Shown: piece after piece, positions 8,831-18,666 of the stretch
How the letters are laid out: each line of letters begins with the position of its first letter
Numbering within the stretch: the first letter of the stretch is position 1
Source of the DNA: PALSA-894 sp034669145
GTDB taxonomy: Bacteria > Pseudomonadota > Alphaproteobacteria > Rhizobiales > Xanthobacteraceae
DNA: 64,000 nt
Direction of reading: 5' to 3'
NCBI GenBank assembly: GCA_034669145.1
Contig: JAXDNY010000281.1
Span: 143,122-207,121 of the forward strand
Notes under the pieces: model-generated
The model's database searches: none
What the model saw: only the letters and a program-made list of their open reading frames with translations
What the model was told of the DNA's origin: nothing
Position numbers and translations under genes: made by a program

Positions 8831-10363
8831 TTAGTTTGTGCCACCGCTGTCTGGAACAAGCATTCGGATGGTGCCATCCTGTCTTGACGTGATGAGCAGC
8901 TCGCCGTCGCGGGTCTGGCTGATGAAGAGATCGGCGCGGGGGATCTTGGCACCCATCTTGCGATCGATGAGCTCCTGCAGCGATACATCCACCCGCTTGC
9001 CGCCGGCGTCCCGCTCGTAGAGTTGCACTTCCTCGATCGGCGCCACATTGCGGGGCGGCCCGCCCTCGGCCTTCTTCAGCGCGGCAAGGTCCGCGACAAA
9101 GACGCGGCCGCCATGAATGTCGCCAAAGACATACTTGCCGCGCAGCGCAGCGATCCGGCCGTGATACGCGAACCCGCCGGTGATCGCCCGCCCTTCGTCG
9201 TGGTCGTAGAGCGCGACCGGATAGGTGAAGCCGTCCTTCCGGCGTCCGTCCAGGATATCGTCGGGCAGCGGGTAGAGTTCGCTCAGCGCGCCGAGTTCGC
9301 CCGGCGTGCCACCGCGCCAGCGGCCGTTTTCCCAGTGTCCTTCACGCGCCATCCAGCCATAGTTACCGCCGTTGCGGATGATATTGATCTCCTCGATGTG
9401 GTTCATGCCGATGTCGTTGGCGAACATGGTCCCGTCGGCATCCCATGACAGACGGTGGGCGTTGCGGAATCCGTAGGCGTAGATCTCCCCCAGCGCGGGC
9501 GGGCCCATCGCGGCAAACTTGTTCGACATCGGAATCGTGTAATCGCCCAACCCCTTCCGCCCACCCGTCACCGACGGACTGCGCGGATCGATGCGCAGCA
9601 TGGCAGTGATCACCGAGTCGAGACGCTGAGTCTGCGCGGGATTGCTCGAGTTCGGTCCGCCGCCGTTGCTGAAGCCATGATCACTGCCGCTCGTATAGAG
9701 CAGACCATAGTCCTCGCTCCCGGGCCTTGCCGTCGGGTTGAATTCGAGCGCTCCCAGGGGATGAATCAGGTTCGCCACTACGTGCGCGGTGCGCAGGAGC
9801 TCGCGCCGGGTGCCCGCAAACACATTGGCGGCTGGATTCGTTGCGCGCCACTCCGTGACGATGTTGTGGTTAGTCACGTCCTTCAACCCGTACCCCGGCG
9901 GGATGAAGTCGGGCGTCGCCGGATTGCCGGGCGCGTGCTCGGTATGCGTGGTGTAGAATAGGCCATTCTGCGCGAACTCCGGATGAAAGACAAACGAGAC
10001 GAATCCCGCGCTTAGCCGGTTATAGACGGCAAGCGGAAAGGTCTCCGCCAGATTCGCGTACACCTGCGACTGACCCTTGGAATCAAGGAAATACAGCAAA
10101 CCGCGCGAGTCGTTGGCGAAGCGGCGGCCGTCGGGAAGGTCTCGCACGTAGTTGATGCGCGCCCAGCCGGCCGGCCTCACGTCCTGATCGGCGGGCCGCA
10201 GCCCGCGGGTATCAGGCAGTCGCGCCAGATCTTTGACCTCGACCGCAATTCCGCGCTTCACGATGGGTTCGGGAATCGGGTTGCTCGTGATCGGCGTATC
10301 GGCGGCGTAAATGGTTTGAACCGCAAGAAGCAAGATGATGCCGATTCCCATGAGAGTTCGCAC
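8831..10363 (-). CDS. PQQ-dependent glucose/sorbosone dehydrogenase-family protein
   Basis: A 510-residue six-bladed beta-propeller protein of the GSDH family, expected to oxidise sugars in the periplasm with PQQ. An uncleaved-looking signal IILLLAVQTIYAADT lies at about residues 8-22. Family hallmarks are LGEIYAYGFRNAHRLSWD, the following DIGMNHIEEINII, and GGNYGWMAREG. The GTG at 10363 is preferred because GGAGGG stands six bases upstream; an ATG four codons further in has no such site. It stands alone, with its own promoter at 10417-10445, between two direct repeats. No PQQ synthesis gene is nearby. Confidence 0.85.
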   Translation of the reverse strand: MRTLMGIGIILLLAVQTIYAADTPITSNPIPEPIVKRGIAVEVKDLARLPDTRGLRPADQDVRPAGWARINYVRDLPDGRRFANDSRGLLYFLDSKGQSQVYANLAETFPLAVYNRLSAGFVSFVFHPEFAQNGLFYTTHTEHAPGNPATPDFIPPGYGLKDVTNHNIVTEWRATNPAANVFAGTRRELLRTAHVVANLIHPLGALEFNPTARPGSEDYGLLYTSGSDHGFSNGGGPNSSNPAQTQRLDSVITAMLRIDPRSPSVTGGRKGLGDYTIPMSNKFAAMGPPALGEIYAYGFRNAHRLSWDADGTMFANDIGMNHIEEINIIRNGGNYGWMAREGHWENGRWRGGTPGELGALSELYPLPDDILDGRRKDGFTYPVALYDHDEGRAITGGFAYHGRIAALRGKYVFGDIHGGRVFVADLAALKKAEGGPPRNVAPIEEVQLYERDAGGKRVDVSLQELIDRKMGAKIPRADLFISQTRDGELLITSRQDGTIRMLVPDSGGTN

Positions 10364-10416
10364 GAGCGCCCTCCGTCGTTTTGATGGAAAGATCAAACCG
10401 CCTTGCAACTGCAGTG

Positions 10417-10445
10417 ACAATATCGGCGGGCCGATAGGGGGTCAA
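10417..10445 (-). promoter_or_regulatory. Candidate sigma-70-type promoter of the sugar dehydrogenase gene
   Basis: On the minus strand TTGACC (10445-10440) and TATTGT (10422-10417) are separated by exactly 17 bases, and the GTG start lies about 50 bases downstream. The stop codon of the upstream pseudogene remnant lies inside the -35 hexamer. Seen by pattern only. Confidence 0.5.
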
Positions 10446-10606
10446 TCGCGCGGCAGGTCGCCCTTGCGCGGGCCCTCGATCTTGATCACTTCGGCTCGAA
10501 GTCGGCGAGTTGCAGGTTCACCAATGTTGCCGGCAACGAGCCGCGACAGATCGAGCACGCGGATGCCGTCGAGCGGGCAGGAGGCTTCGCGGCGGAACGG
10601 GCGCAT
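10442..10606 (-). pseudogene. 5' remnant of a CaiB/BaiF CoA-transferase gene
   Basis: ATG at 10606 opens 54 codons reading MRPFRREASCPLDGIRVLDL and then LVAGN, nearly the same as the intact gene starting at 8655. After residue 31 a compensated frameshift changes about ten residues (IGEPATRRL in place of MLSLQLADF); the frame returns with AEVIKIEGPRKGD and ends at a TGA at residue 55. Nothing of the remaining 350 residues is present. Its leader is identical to that of the intact gene. It is a partial duplicate, not a functional enzyme. Confidence 0.85.
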
Positions 10607-10735
10607 TTACTTACTCGTCATCGCGGGCACCAAGTGCGAAGCACTGTCTTGACGTACAAGACCCGCGCATCCATCGAAAACAGACGAAACGTTTTCAAAT
10701 GATGGATTGCCGGGTCAAGCCCGGCAATGACGAAT
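10601..10735. repeat. Direct repeat copy 2, family C palindrome
   Basis: Second copy of the leader at 8650-8785, identical over 10601-10680 and ending in the same TTGCCGGGTCAAGCCCGGCAA palindrome. It separates the pseudogene remnant from the stop of the oligopeptide ATPase gene. Confidence 0.88.
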
Positions 10736-10742
10736 GAGAGAA

Positions 10743-11706
10743 TTATCTCAAATGGCACGCCACCAATTGTCCCGGTTTCACCTCGCGCAACTTCGGGTCC
10801 TCGACGCGGCACCGATCGAACACATACGGGCAGCGGGTGTGGAAGTGGCAGCCGGGCGGCGGCTTGACCGGGCTTGGCACATCGCCTTGCAGCACGATCT
10901 TCCGGCGCTTGATCGAGGGGTCCGGCACCGGCACGGCGGCGAGCAGCGACTCGGTGTAGGGATGCAGCGGTGCTGTGAACAGCGTGCGCTTGTCGGTGTA
11001 TTCGACGATGCGGCCGAGATACATCACGGCGATGTGGTGGCTGACGTGCTCCACCACGGCGAGGTTGTGCGAGATGAACAGGTAGGTGAGGCCGAACTCG
11101 TCCTGCAGGTCCATCACGAGATTGAGGATTTGCGCCTGGATTGAAACATCCAGCGCAGACACCGGCTCATCGCCGATGATCAGGCTCGGCTCGAGCGCGA
11201 GCGCGCGCGCGATTCCGATGCGCTGGCGCTGTCCGCCGGAAAACTGATGCGGATAGTTGTCGACATGCTCGGCACGCAAGCCGACGCGCTTGAAGATGTC
11301 GGCGACGCGCGCGCGCCGCTCCTTGGCGTTGCCGACGCCGTGCACGCGTAAGGGCTCGCCGACAATGTCGCCCGCCGACATGCGCGGGTCGAGCGAGGAG
11401 AACGGGTCCTGGAAGATGATCTGCATCTGGCGGCGGTAGGGGCGCAGCTCCGCCTTGTTCAGAGTCGTGATGTCGGTGCCGTTGACCTTGATGGTTCCGG
11501 CGGTCGGCTCGATCAGCCGCAGGATCGCGCGCCCGACCGTAGACTTGCCGCAGCCGGATTCGCCGACCAGCGCGAGCGTCTGGCCAGCGCGGATCGAAAG
11601 GCTCACGCCATCGACCGCGTAGACGTAGCCGGACGTGCGGCGGAGCAGGCCTTTCTTGATCGGGAAATGCTTCTTGAGGTTCTCGACCTCCAGAACGGTG
11701 CGGGGC

Positions 11707-11714
<8 letters not shown>
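10743..11714 (-). CDS. Peptide/nickel-type ABC transporter ATPase (DppF/OppF-like)
   Basis: A 323-residue ATPase with Walker A GESGCGKST near residue 51, signature FSGGQRQR near 157, and the C-terminal oligopeptide domain with the cysteine pattern CHFHTRCPYVFDRC at about 290-303, found in DppD/DppF proteins. The ATG at 11714 overlaps the stop of the upstream ATPase by eight bases; a frame from 11735 exists but runs deeper into that gene. It is the last gene of a five-gene transporter operon. Confidence 0.92.
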
Positions 11715-12741
<1,027 letters not shown>

Positions 12742-12743
12742 GA

Positions 12744-13622
12744 TCAGTCGCGCTGGCGCGGATCGAGGATGTCGCGCAGCGCATCGCCCAACAGGTTGGT
12801 GCCGAACACCGCGAGCGAAATCGCGGCACCCGGGAAGATCACCAGCCACGGCGCCACGCGCACATATTCGGCCGCCGATTCCGACAGCATCCGCCCCCAC
12901 GAGGGATGCGGCTCGGGCACGCCGAGCCCGAGGAACGAGAGCGCCGCCTCGACCAGGATGGTGGAGCCGAGCTGCGCGGTCGCGAGTACGATCAGCGGCG
13001 CCAGCGTATTCGGCAGCACATGGCGGACCGCAATCGCGAACTCGTTCATGCCGACGGCGCGCGCCGCCTCCACATATGGCATCTCGCGCAGCATCAGCGT
13101 GTTCGAGCGGATCACGCGTGCAACCGTCGGCACCAGCGGGATCGAGATCGCGATGATGGTGTTGCTAAGCGAGGGCCCGAGCGCGGCGGTCATCACCAGC
13201 GCCATCACCAGCAGCGGCAGCGATTGCATCACGTCCATGAAGCGCTGCACGATCAGGTCGTACCAACCGCCGAAATAGCCGGAGGTGAGCCCGATGGTGA
13301 CGCCGAACAGGCAGCCGAGCCCGGTCGAGCCGACGCCGACCGCAAGCGAGATGCGCGCGCCGTAGACGATGCGGCTCCACATGTCGCGGCCCATGAAATC
13401 GGCGCCGAGCGGATGCGCGCCGCCGGGCGCTGCGAGCGACACACGCGAATCGGTCAGGGTCGGATCGAACTGCGTGATCCACGGCGCGAAGAGCGCCATC
13501 AGCACGAATAGCGTGACGATCACGGCGCCGGCCGCGCCGAGCGGATAGCGCCGCACGTAGAAGCCGAGCGTCGCCAGCCGGCTTTCGCGGCTCGGCGTCT
13601 CGATGGTTTCGATCGCGGCCAT
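12744..13622 (-). CDS. Peptide/nickel-type ABC transporter permease (DppC-like)
   Basis: A 292-residue inner-membrane permease with an N-terminal cytoplasmic stretch, a first membrane segment near residues 32-50 and five more in the C-terminal BPD_transp_1 domain. The EAA loop reads YVEAARAVGMNEFAIAVRHVLPN, and the typical GGAHPLGADFMGRDMWSR loop is near residues 68-85. The gene abuts its partner permease without a gap. Confidence 0.92.
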   Translation of the reverse strand: MAAIETIETPSRESRLATLGFYVRRYPLGAAGAVIVTLFVLMALFAPWITQFDPTLTDSRVSLAAPGGAHPLGADFMGRDMWSRIVYGARISLAVGVGSTGLGCLFGVTIGLTSGYFGGWYDLIVQRFMDVMQSLPLLVMALVMTAALGPSLSNTIIAISIPLVPTVARVIRSNTLMLREMPYVEAARAVGMNEFAIAVRHVLPNTLAPLIVLATAQLGSTILVEAALSFLGLGVPEPHPSWGRMLSESAAEYVRVAPWLVIFPGAAISLAVFGTNLLGDALRDILDPRQRD

Positions 13623-14570
13623 TTATTTCTCGTACGCGATGCGCGGATCGAGCGCGAGGTAGGCCATGTCGACCAGGAAATTGATCGTCACGACGGTGAC
13701 GGCGATGAACATCACCAGGTTCTGCACGATCGGATAGTCGCGCTGGCGGATCGCCTCGACGAGAAAGCGCGCGACGCCGGGGATGTTGAACACCGTCTCG
13801 GTGACGATCAGCCCGCCGACCAGAAACGCCGCCTCGATGCCCACGATGGTGACGATCGGCAGCACGGCGTTGCGCAGCGCATGCACGAAATTGACCTTGG
13901 CGTAGGACGCGCCTTTGGCGCGCGCGGTGCGGATGTAGTCCTGGCGCAGCACTTCGAGCATCGAGGAGCGCGTGAGCCGCATCATCAGCGCGGAGGAGCG
14001 GAAGCCGACCGCCGCCGCCGGGATGCTGTAGAGCAGCAACTCATCCCACAGCGTCGTCGGCGGCGTGGTGTAGATCGGGAGCCAGCCGAAGTAGCGCACG
14101 CACAGCATCAGGATCAGCAGTCCAAGCCAGAAGGACGGCAGCGACAGGCCGCTGAGGCTGATCACGCGCAGCACGTAATCGAGCGGTGTGTTCTGCCGCA
14201 CCGCCGAGATGACGCCAAGCGGAATCCCGAACAGGATCGCGAACAGCAGCGCCATGCCGGCGAGCTTCGCGCTGATCGGCAGACGCGGCGCGATCTCAGC
14301 CCAGGTCGGCTTCTCGGAAATGTAGGAGTAGCCGAGATCGCCGTGGAACAGCCCGCCGATCCACTGCGCGTATTGAATGACGATCGGCTGGTCGAGACCA
14401 AGCTCCTTCTCGATTTGCGCCTTGTCGGCTGGATTGACCATCCCGGCGGAGGAAAACAGGATGTCGGCGATGTTGCCGGGAACGATGCGCAACAGCAGGA
14501 AGATCAGCACCGAGATGCCGAACAGCGTGAGCAGCATCAGGAGGAAGCGCCGGATCAGATAGGCGGCCAA
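13623..14570 (-). CDS. Peptide/nickel-type ABC transporter permease (DppB-like)
   Basis: A 315-residue permease starting AAYLIRRFLLMLLTLFGIS, the usual DppB N-terminus, with the EAA loop YIRTARAKGASYAKVNFVHAL in the second half. The start codon appears to be TTG at 14570, supported by AGGAGT six bases upstream; no ATG is available nearby. A palindromic repeat separates it from the upstream binding-protein gene. Confidence 0.9.
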   Translation of the reverse strand: MAAYLIRRFLLMLLTLFGISVLIFLLLRIVPGNIADILFSSAGMVNPADKAQIEKELGLDQPIVIQYAQWIGGLFHGDLGYSYISEKPTWAEIAPRLPISAKLAGMALLFAILFGIPLGVISAVRQNTPLDYVLRVISLSGLSLPSFWLGLLILMLCVRYFGWLPIYTTPPTTLWDELLLYSIPAAAVGFRSSALMMRLTRSSMLEVLRQDYIRTARAKGASYAKVNFVHALRNAVLPIVTIVGIEAAFLVGGLIVTETVFNIPGVARFLVEAIRQRDYPIVQNLVMFIAVTVVTINFLVDMAYLALDPRIAYEK

Positions 14571-14591
14571 GCGACACTCCTATTGGGCTTC

Positions 14592-14676
14592 CGTCATGGC
14601 CGGGCTTGTCCGGCCATCCACGTCTCGCTTGCTGAACCGAAGACGTGGATGCGCGGGTCAAGCCCGCGCATGACGA
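14592..14676. repeat. Dispersed palindromic repeat, family C
   Basis: Starts CGTCATGGCCGGGC and ends GCCCGCGCATGACG. It contains the stems GGCCGGGCTTGTCCGGCC and GCGCGGGTCAAGCCCGCGC plus an inner CCACGTCT/AGACGTGG pair. It sits between the binding-protein and first permease genes of the peptide transporter. Related to 8650-8785, 10601-10735 and 58467-58600. Confidence 0.8.
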
Positions 14677-14697
14677 GCATGTGGCCCGTCCTCCGCC

Positions 14698-16287
14698 CTA
14701 CTTATCCATCCACACGTCCTCGTAGCGATGCCCGTTGTAGGACGAGTTCGACATGATCGTGACGTTCTTCACGTAGGGCGCCCAGCACGTCCCCTGCCGC
14801 GCGTGATAGAGGATCGGACGTGCCACGTCCTCCTGCAGTTTCTTGTCGATCTCCCAGACGAGCTTCTTGCGCTTGGCGACGTCCTTTTCCTGCGATTGCG
14901 CGTCGAACTGCGCCTGCAGCTCCTTGTTGCAGTAGTTGGTGTAATTGCGCTCCGAGCCGCAGCCGAAATTCTCGTAGAAGGTCTGGTCCGGATCGTCGAT
15001 GCCGGCGCCGGTGAGGTTGAGGCCGACCTGATACTCCTTGCGCGCCACCTTGGCGAACCAGATGCCGCTCTCGATCACGTCCAGTTCGCCGTCGATGTAG
15101 ATGTCCTTGAGCTGATCGATCAGGATCACCGCCGGATCGCGATAGACCGCGAGATTGCGCGTCGAGACCTTCAGGGCGAGGCGCTTGTTCGGCCCGAAGC
15201 CGGCTTTCTCCATCAGCTTGCGCGCCTCGTCGCGGTTCTTCTTCACGTCGTCGCCGTAGCCGATGACAGTTTTCAGTTCCTCGGGCGGCATGCCCCACAC
15301 GCCGGAGGGCGGCGGCAGCATCGCGCCGCCGAGGTCGGAGTTGCCCTCGAACATGATCTGGACGAACGACTTGCGGTCGAGCGACAGGGCGACCGCGCGG
15401 CGCACATCCACATTGTCGAACGGCGCGCTCTCGCGATTGATGATCAGGTTGGTGGCGACGTTGGTCTGTTCGAGCACGCACACCGCGTCGGCTTTCTGGG
15501 ACTTCACGTCCTTCAACAGCGGGATCGACACCTCGGTCGGGAAGGTGATGTCGAACTTGCCGGCGACGAAACCGAGGATCGCCGTCGAGCGGTTCGGGAT
15601 GATGGTGTATTCGATGCCGTCGAGATACGGCATGCCCTTCTTCCAGTAATCCGGATTTTTGACGAGCTTGATCGACTCGTTTTGCTTCAGCTCGACGAAT
15701 TTGAACGGCCCGGTACCGATCGGATTGGTGCGCTGCGCCGCCGCCGTGACGTGGCAGGCATAGATCGGCGTGTAGCCGGAGGCGAGCATCGCCAGCAGCG
15801 CCGGCTGCGGGCGCGAGAGATTGAACGTGACCTCGAAGTCGCCCTTGGGCGTCACGTCGGTGACGTTGACGAACCAGTCCTTGCGCGGGTTCTTACGGAA
15901 CCGGTTTTGCGACGTGCCGGCCAGCATCTCGAAGGTGCACTTCACGTCCGCTGCGGTGAACGGCTTGCCGTCATGCCACTTCACGCCTTCGCGCAGCTTG
16001 AAGGTCAACGCCTTGCCGTCCTCGCTCCACTGCCAGCTCGTCGCGAGTTCCGGCATGATCGTTTCGACCGAGTTCTGCGCCTTGTGCTGGTCGTAGATCA
16101 CGAGGTTGTTGTAGATCGGCATCGACGAGACGTTGACCGAATAGGTCGCTTCCTCGTGGATCGACATGCTGGGCGGATTTTCGCGGTGGTACATTTTCAG
16201 TATCCCGCCGGACTTCGGCTGCTGTGCATCGGCAATCGACGGGGCGGCCATCGCAATGGCGACCGCCAAGCAAAAAAGCCTGGTCAT
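14698..16287 (-). CDS. Peptide-type ABC transporter substrate-binding protein
   Basis: A 529-residue periplasmic binding protein of the SBP_bac_5 family (DppA/OppA/nickel type). A Sec signal of about 21 residues ends at ADA. Family segments visible are WSEDGKALTFKLREGVKWHDGKPF (quoted here only as WSEDGK and GVKWHDGKPF) near 85-110, and DVRRAVALSLDRKSF in the middle. The ATG at 16287 has GGAGGGACGAA upstream; the frame stays open much further but without a site. It is the first gene of the operon, divergent from the acyl-CoA dehydrogenase operon. The substrate could be a peptide or another small molecule. Confidence 0.9.
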   Translation of the reverse strand: MTRLFCLAVAIAMAAPSIADAQQPKSGGILKMYHRENPPSMSIHEEATYSVNVSSMPIYNNLVIYDQHKAQNSVETIMPELATSWQWSEDGKALTFKLREGVKWHDGKPFTAADVKCTFEMLAGTSQNRFRKNPRKDWFVNVTDVTPKGDFEVTFNLSRPQPALLAMLASGYTPIYACHVTAAAQRTNPIGTGPFKFVELKQNESIKLVKNPDYWKKGMPYLDGIEYTIIPNRSTAILGFVAGKFDITFPTEVSIPLLKDVKSQKADAVCVLEQTNVATNLIINRESAPFDNVDVRRAVALSLDRKSFVQIMFEGNSDLGGAMLPPPSGVWGMPPEELKTVIGYGDDVKKNRDEARKLMEKAGFGPNKRLALKVSTRNLAVYRDPAVILIDQLKDIYIDGELDVIESGIWFAKVARKEYQVGLNLTGAGIDDPDQTFYENFGCGSERNYTNYCNKELQAQFDAQSQEKDVAKRKKLVWEIDKKLQEDVARPILYHARQGTCWAPYVKNVTIMSNSSYNGHRYEDVWMDK

Positions 16288-16440
16288 TTCGTCCCTCCGG
16301 TTTCGCCGGACAGGTCGCCCACTGTCCCGCTCTTGTTCTTGGAAGGGCACGCTAATGGCTGCGATGTGCCGGGGCAACCCTTGGCTTCGGTCAAACGTTG
16401 CGGCAAGGTGACCGCGGGCAAGAATGAAGCAGGAAACGCC

Positions 16441-17493
16441 GTGAGCGAAAGCGGGTCGATTGTCGCCGAAACGGCGGCGCGGATTTTCGCCGATCTGGCC
16501 GATCCGCAAGAGGTCAACAGCGCGAAGGATGCGGCCTGGAAAGCGCCGCTGTGGCAGGCGCTGACCGATGCCGGGCTGACGCTGGCGTGGGTGCCGGAGG
16601 AGCACGGCGGCGCCGGCGCGGAGCTTGCCGACGGCTTTGCGATCCTCGGCGTGGCAGGGCGCTATGCGGCCACGGTGCCGCTCGCCGAAACATTGCTTGC
16701 CGGATGGCTGCTCGCGCGCGCCGGTTTGAACGCGCCCGCGGGTGCGATGTCGGTCGCGCCGGCGCGGCCGAACGACAAGATCGCGCTGAATGCCGACGGC
16801 ACGTTATCGGGGCAGGCGCGCGGCGTGCCGTTTGCAAGAGACGCGAAGCATCTCGCGGTGCTCGCGGGCGCGTCGGTTGCGCTGGTCGAGACCGCCGGCT
16901 GCCGCCTGAACGACGGGACAAATCTCGCGAGCGAGCCCTCGAATACCGTGACGTTCGATCGCGCGAAGCCGTTAGCCTTCGCGCCCGCGCCGCAGGGACT
17001 CAATCAGTCCGCCTTGCTGCTGATGGGCTGCGTGGTACGCAGCGCGCAGATCGCGGGCGCGCTGGAGGCGGTGCTGGATTTCACGGTGCGCTATTCCAAC
17101 GAGCGCGTTGCGTTCGAGAAGCCGATCGGGAAGTTCCAGGCGGTGCAGCACAATCTCGCGCGCCTCGCGGGCGAGGTTTCGGCCGCGATGACGGCGGCTT
17201 ACTCCGCCGCCGACGCGATCGCGCGCGGCGGTGCATTCGACGACGCCGTCTTCCTCGAAGCGACCGCGGCGAAGATTCGCTCGGCCGAAGCCGCGCAGGA
17301 AGGCGCCGCGATCGCGCATCAGGTGCACGGCGCGATCGGCTTTACCAACGAGCACATCCTGCATCGCTATACGCTGCGCATGCTGGCGTGGCGCGATGAC
17401 TTCGGCAACGAAAGCTATTGGGCGGCAGCGCTCGGCAACCGTATCGCATCGCGCGGCGCGGAAGAGTTCTGGCCGCTCGTTGCCGCCTGCTGA
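16441..17493 (+). CDS. Acyl-CoA dehydrogenase family protein (small partner)
   Basis: A 350-residue flavoprotein of the acyl-CoA dehydrogenase fold. The family signature RVAFEKPIGKFQAVQH lies near residues 220-236, and HGAIGFTNEHILHRY near 302-316. The N-terminal and middle domains are short and degenerate, which is typical of the partner subunit in heteromeric ACADs. The GTG at 16441 is chosen because AGGAAA lies just upstream; the frame is open for over 500 codons further but only as antisense of the binding-protein gene. It is the first gene of a five-gene operon. Confidence 0.87.
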   Translation: MSESGSIVAETAARIFADLADPQEVNSAKDAAWKAPLWQALTDAGLTLAWVPEEHGGAGAELADGFAILGVAGRYAATVPLAETLLAGWLLARAGLNAPAGAMSVAPARPNDKIALNADGTLSGQARGVPFARDAKHLAVLAGASVALVETAGCRLNDGTNLASEPSNTVTFDRAKPLAFAPAPQGLNQSALLLMGCVVRSAQIAGALEAVLDFTVRYSNERVAFEKPIGKFQAVQHNLARLAGEVSAAMTAAYSAADAIARGGAFDDAVFLEATAAKIRSAEAAQEGAAIAHQVHGAIGFTNEHILHRYTLRMLAWRDDFGNESYWAAALGNRIASRGAEEFWPLVAAC

Positions 17494-17505
17494 TTGGATC
17501 AACGC

Positions 17506-18666
17506 ATGAGCACGGCTCTCAATTTCGACCAGATCCGCCTGCCGCCCGAATGCGACGAACTGCGCCAGGAGGTGCGCGCGTTCCTTGCCGATGAAGTTGC
17601 GCGCGGCACCTTCGACCCCTCGCGTCCCGGCCACGGCGATTCGCACAGCAAGGAATTTTCCCGCCGCATCGGCGCCAAGGGCTGGATCGGCATGACCTGG
17701 CCGAAGAAATACGGCGGGCGCGAGCGCAATTTCCTCGAGCGCTACGTCGTCACCGAGGAATTTCGCGTCGCCAACGCGCCGGTGCGGCTGCACTTCGTCG
17801 CGGACCGCCAGAGCGGGCCTATCCTGATGAAGTATGCGCCCGAGCACGTGAAGATGGACGTGCTGCCGCGCATCTGCGCCGGCGAAGTGTGCTTCGCGAT
17901 CGGCATGAGCGAGCCCGGCTCGGGTTCCGATCTGTTCGCGGCGAAAACGAAGGCGACGAAAACGGACGGCGGCTGGCTGATCAACGGCACTAAAATTTGG
18001 ACCAGCAATGCGCACATCGCGGACTACATGATCGCGCTGTTCCGCACGTCGCAACCCACCAAGGAAAATCGCCGCCACGGGCTGACGCAGTTCCTCGTCG
18101 ACATGAAAACCCCCGGCATCAAGGTGAACCCGGTCTATCAGCTCACCGGCGCGCACGACTTCAACGAGGTCGTGTTCGAAGATGCATTCATGCCGGACGA
18201 TCATGTGCTCGGCGAGATCGACGGCGCATGGAAACAGGCGACCAGCGAGCTCGCGTATGAGCGGTCGGGGCCGGAGCGCTTCCTCGAAACGTTTTACGTG
18301 CTGGTCGAACTGGTGCGCGCGCTCGGGGACAAGCCGGACATCCGCAGCGCCGAGGGGCTCGGGCGCCTGGTCGCGCAGCTTCACACGCTGCGGCGCATGT
18401 CGGTCTCGGTGAACGGCATGCTGCAGGCCGGCAAGGAGCCGGTGGTCGAGGGTTCGATCGTCAAGGACTTAGGGACAGTGTGGGAACAGAAGCTGCCGCA
18501 CCGCGTGCGCGAGCTCAGCGCGTTCATCGAGGAAACCGAGGGCAACCGCACCACGCTGGAAGAGCAACTTCGCTTCGCCACCATGATCGCGCCCAAGCTC
18601 ACCCTCCAGGGCGGAACCACCGAAGTGCTGCGCGGCATCATCGCGCGCGGTCTGGGTCTGCGCTGA
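17506..18666 (+). CDS. Acyl-CoA dehydrogenase family protein (large partner)
   Basis: A 386-residue acyl-CoA dehydrogenase with the flavin-binding stretch CFAIGMSEPGSGSDL near residues 126-140, WLINGTKIWTSNAH near 158-171 and the C-terminal LQGGTTEVLRGIIARGLGL. The ATG at 17506 lies 12 bases after the stop of the first ACAD. Side-by-side ACAD genes are known to form heterotetramers, for example in sterol side-chain oxidation; such pairing is likely here. It would introduce a 2,3 double bond into an acyl-CoA that the downstream hydratase can use. Confidence 0.9.
   Translation: MSTALNFDQIRLPPECDELRQEVRAFLADEVARGTFDPSRPGHGDSHSKEFSRRIGAKGWIGMTWPKKYGGRERNFLERYVVTEEFRVANAPVRLHFVADRQSGPILMKYAPEHVKMDVLPRICAGEVCFAIGMSEPGSGSDLFAAKTKATKTDGGWLINGTKIWTSNAHIADYMIALFRTSQPTKENRRHGLTQFLVDMKTPGIKVNPVYQLTGAHDFNEVVFEDAFMPDDHVLGEIDGAWKQATSELAYERSGPERFLETFYVLVELVRALGDKPDIRSAEGLGRLVAQLHTLRRMSVSVNGMLQAGKEPVVEGSIVKDLGTVWEQKLPHRVRELSAFIEETEGNRTTLEEQLRFATMIAPKLTLQGGTTEVLRGIIARGLGLR

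Noticed and set aside
10442..10606. A small functional 54-residue protein
   Set aside because: It is nearly identical to the start of the CoA-transferase, with a compensated frameshift and a stop, which fits a remnant and not a new gene.
8650..10735. A composite transposon carrying the sugar dehydrogenase
   Set aside because: No transposase, no terminal inverted repeats and no target-site duplication; the direct repeats are a gene start and its leader, so partial duplication explains them better.
14728..16440. Long plus-strand extension upstream of the first acyl-CoA dehydrogenase
   Set aside because: It is the reverse of the binding-protein gene, has shadow-like composition, and the GTG at 16441 with AGGAAA upstream gives a normal start.
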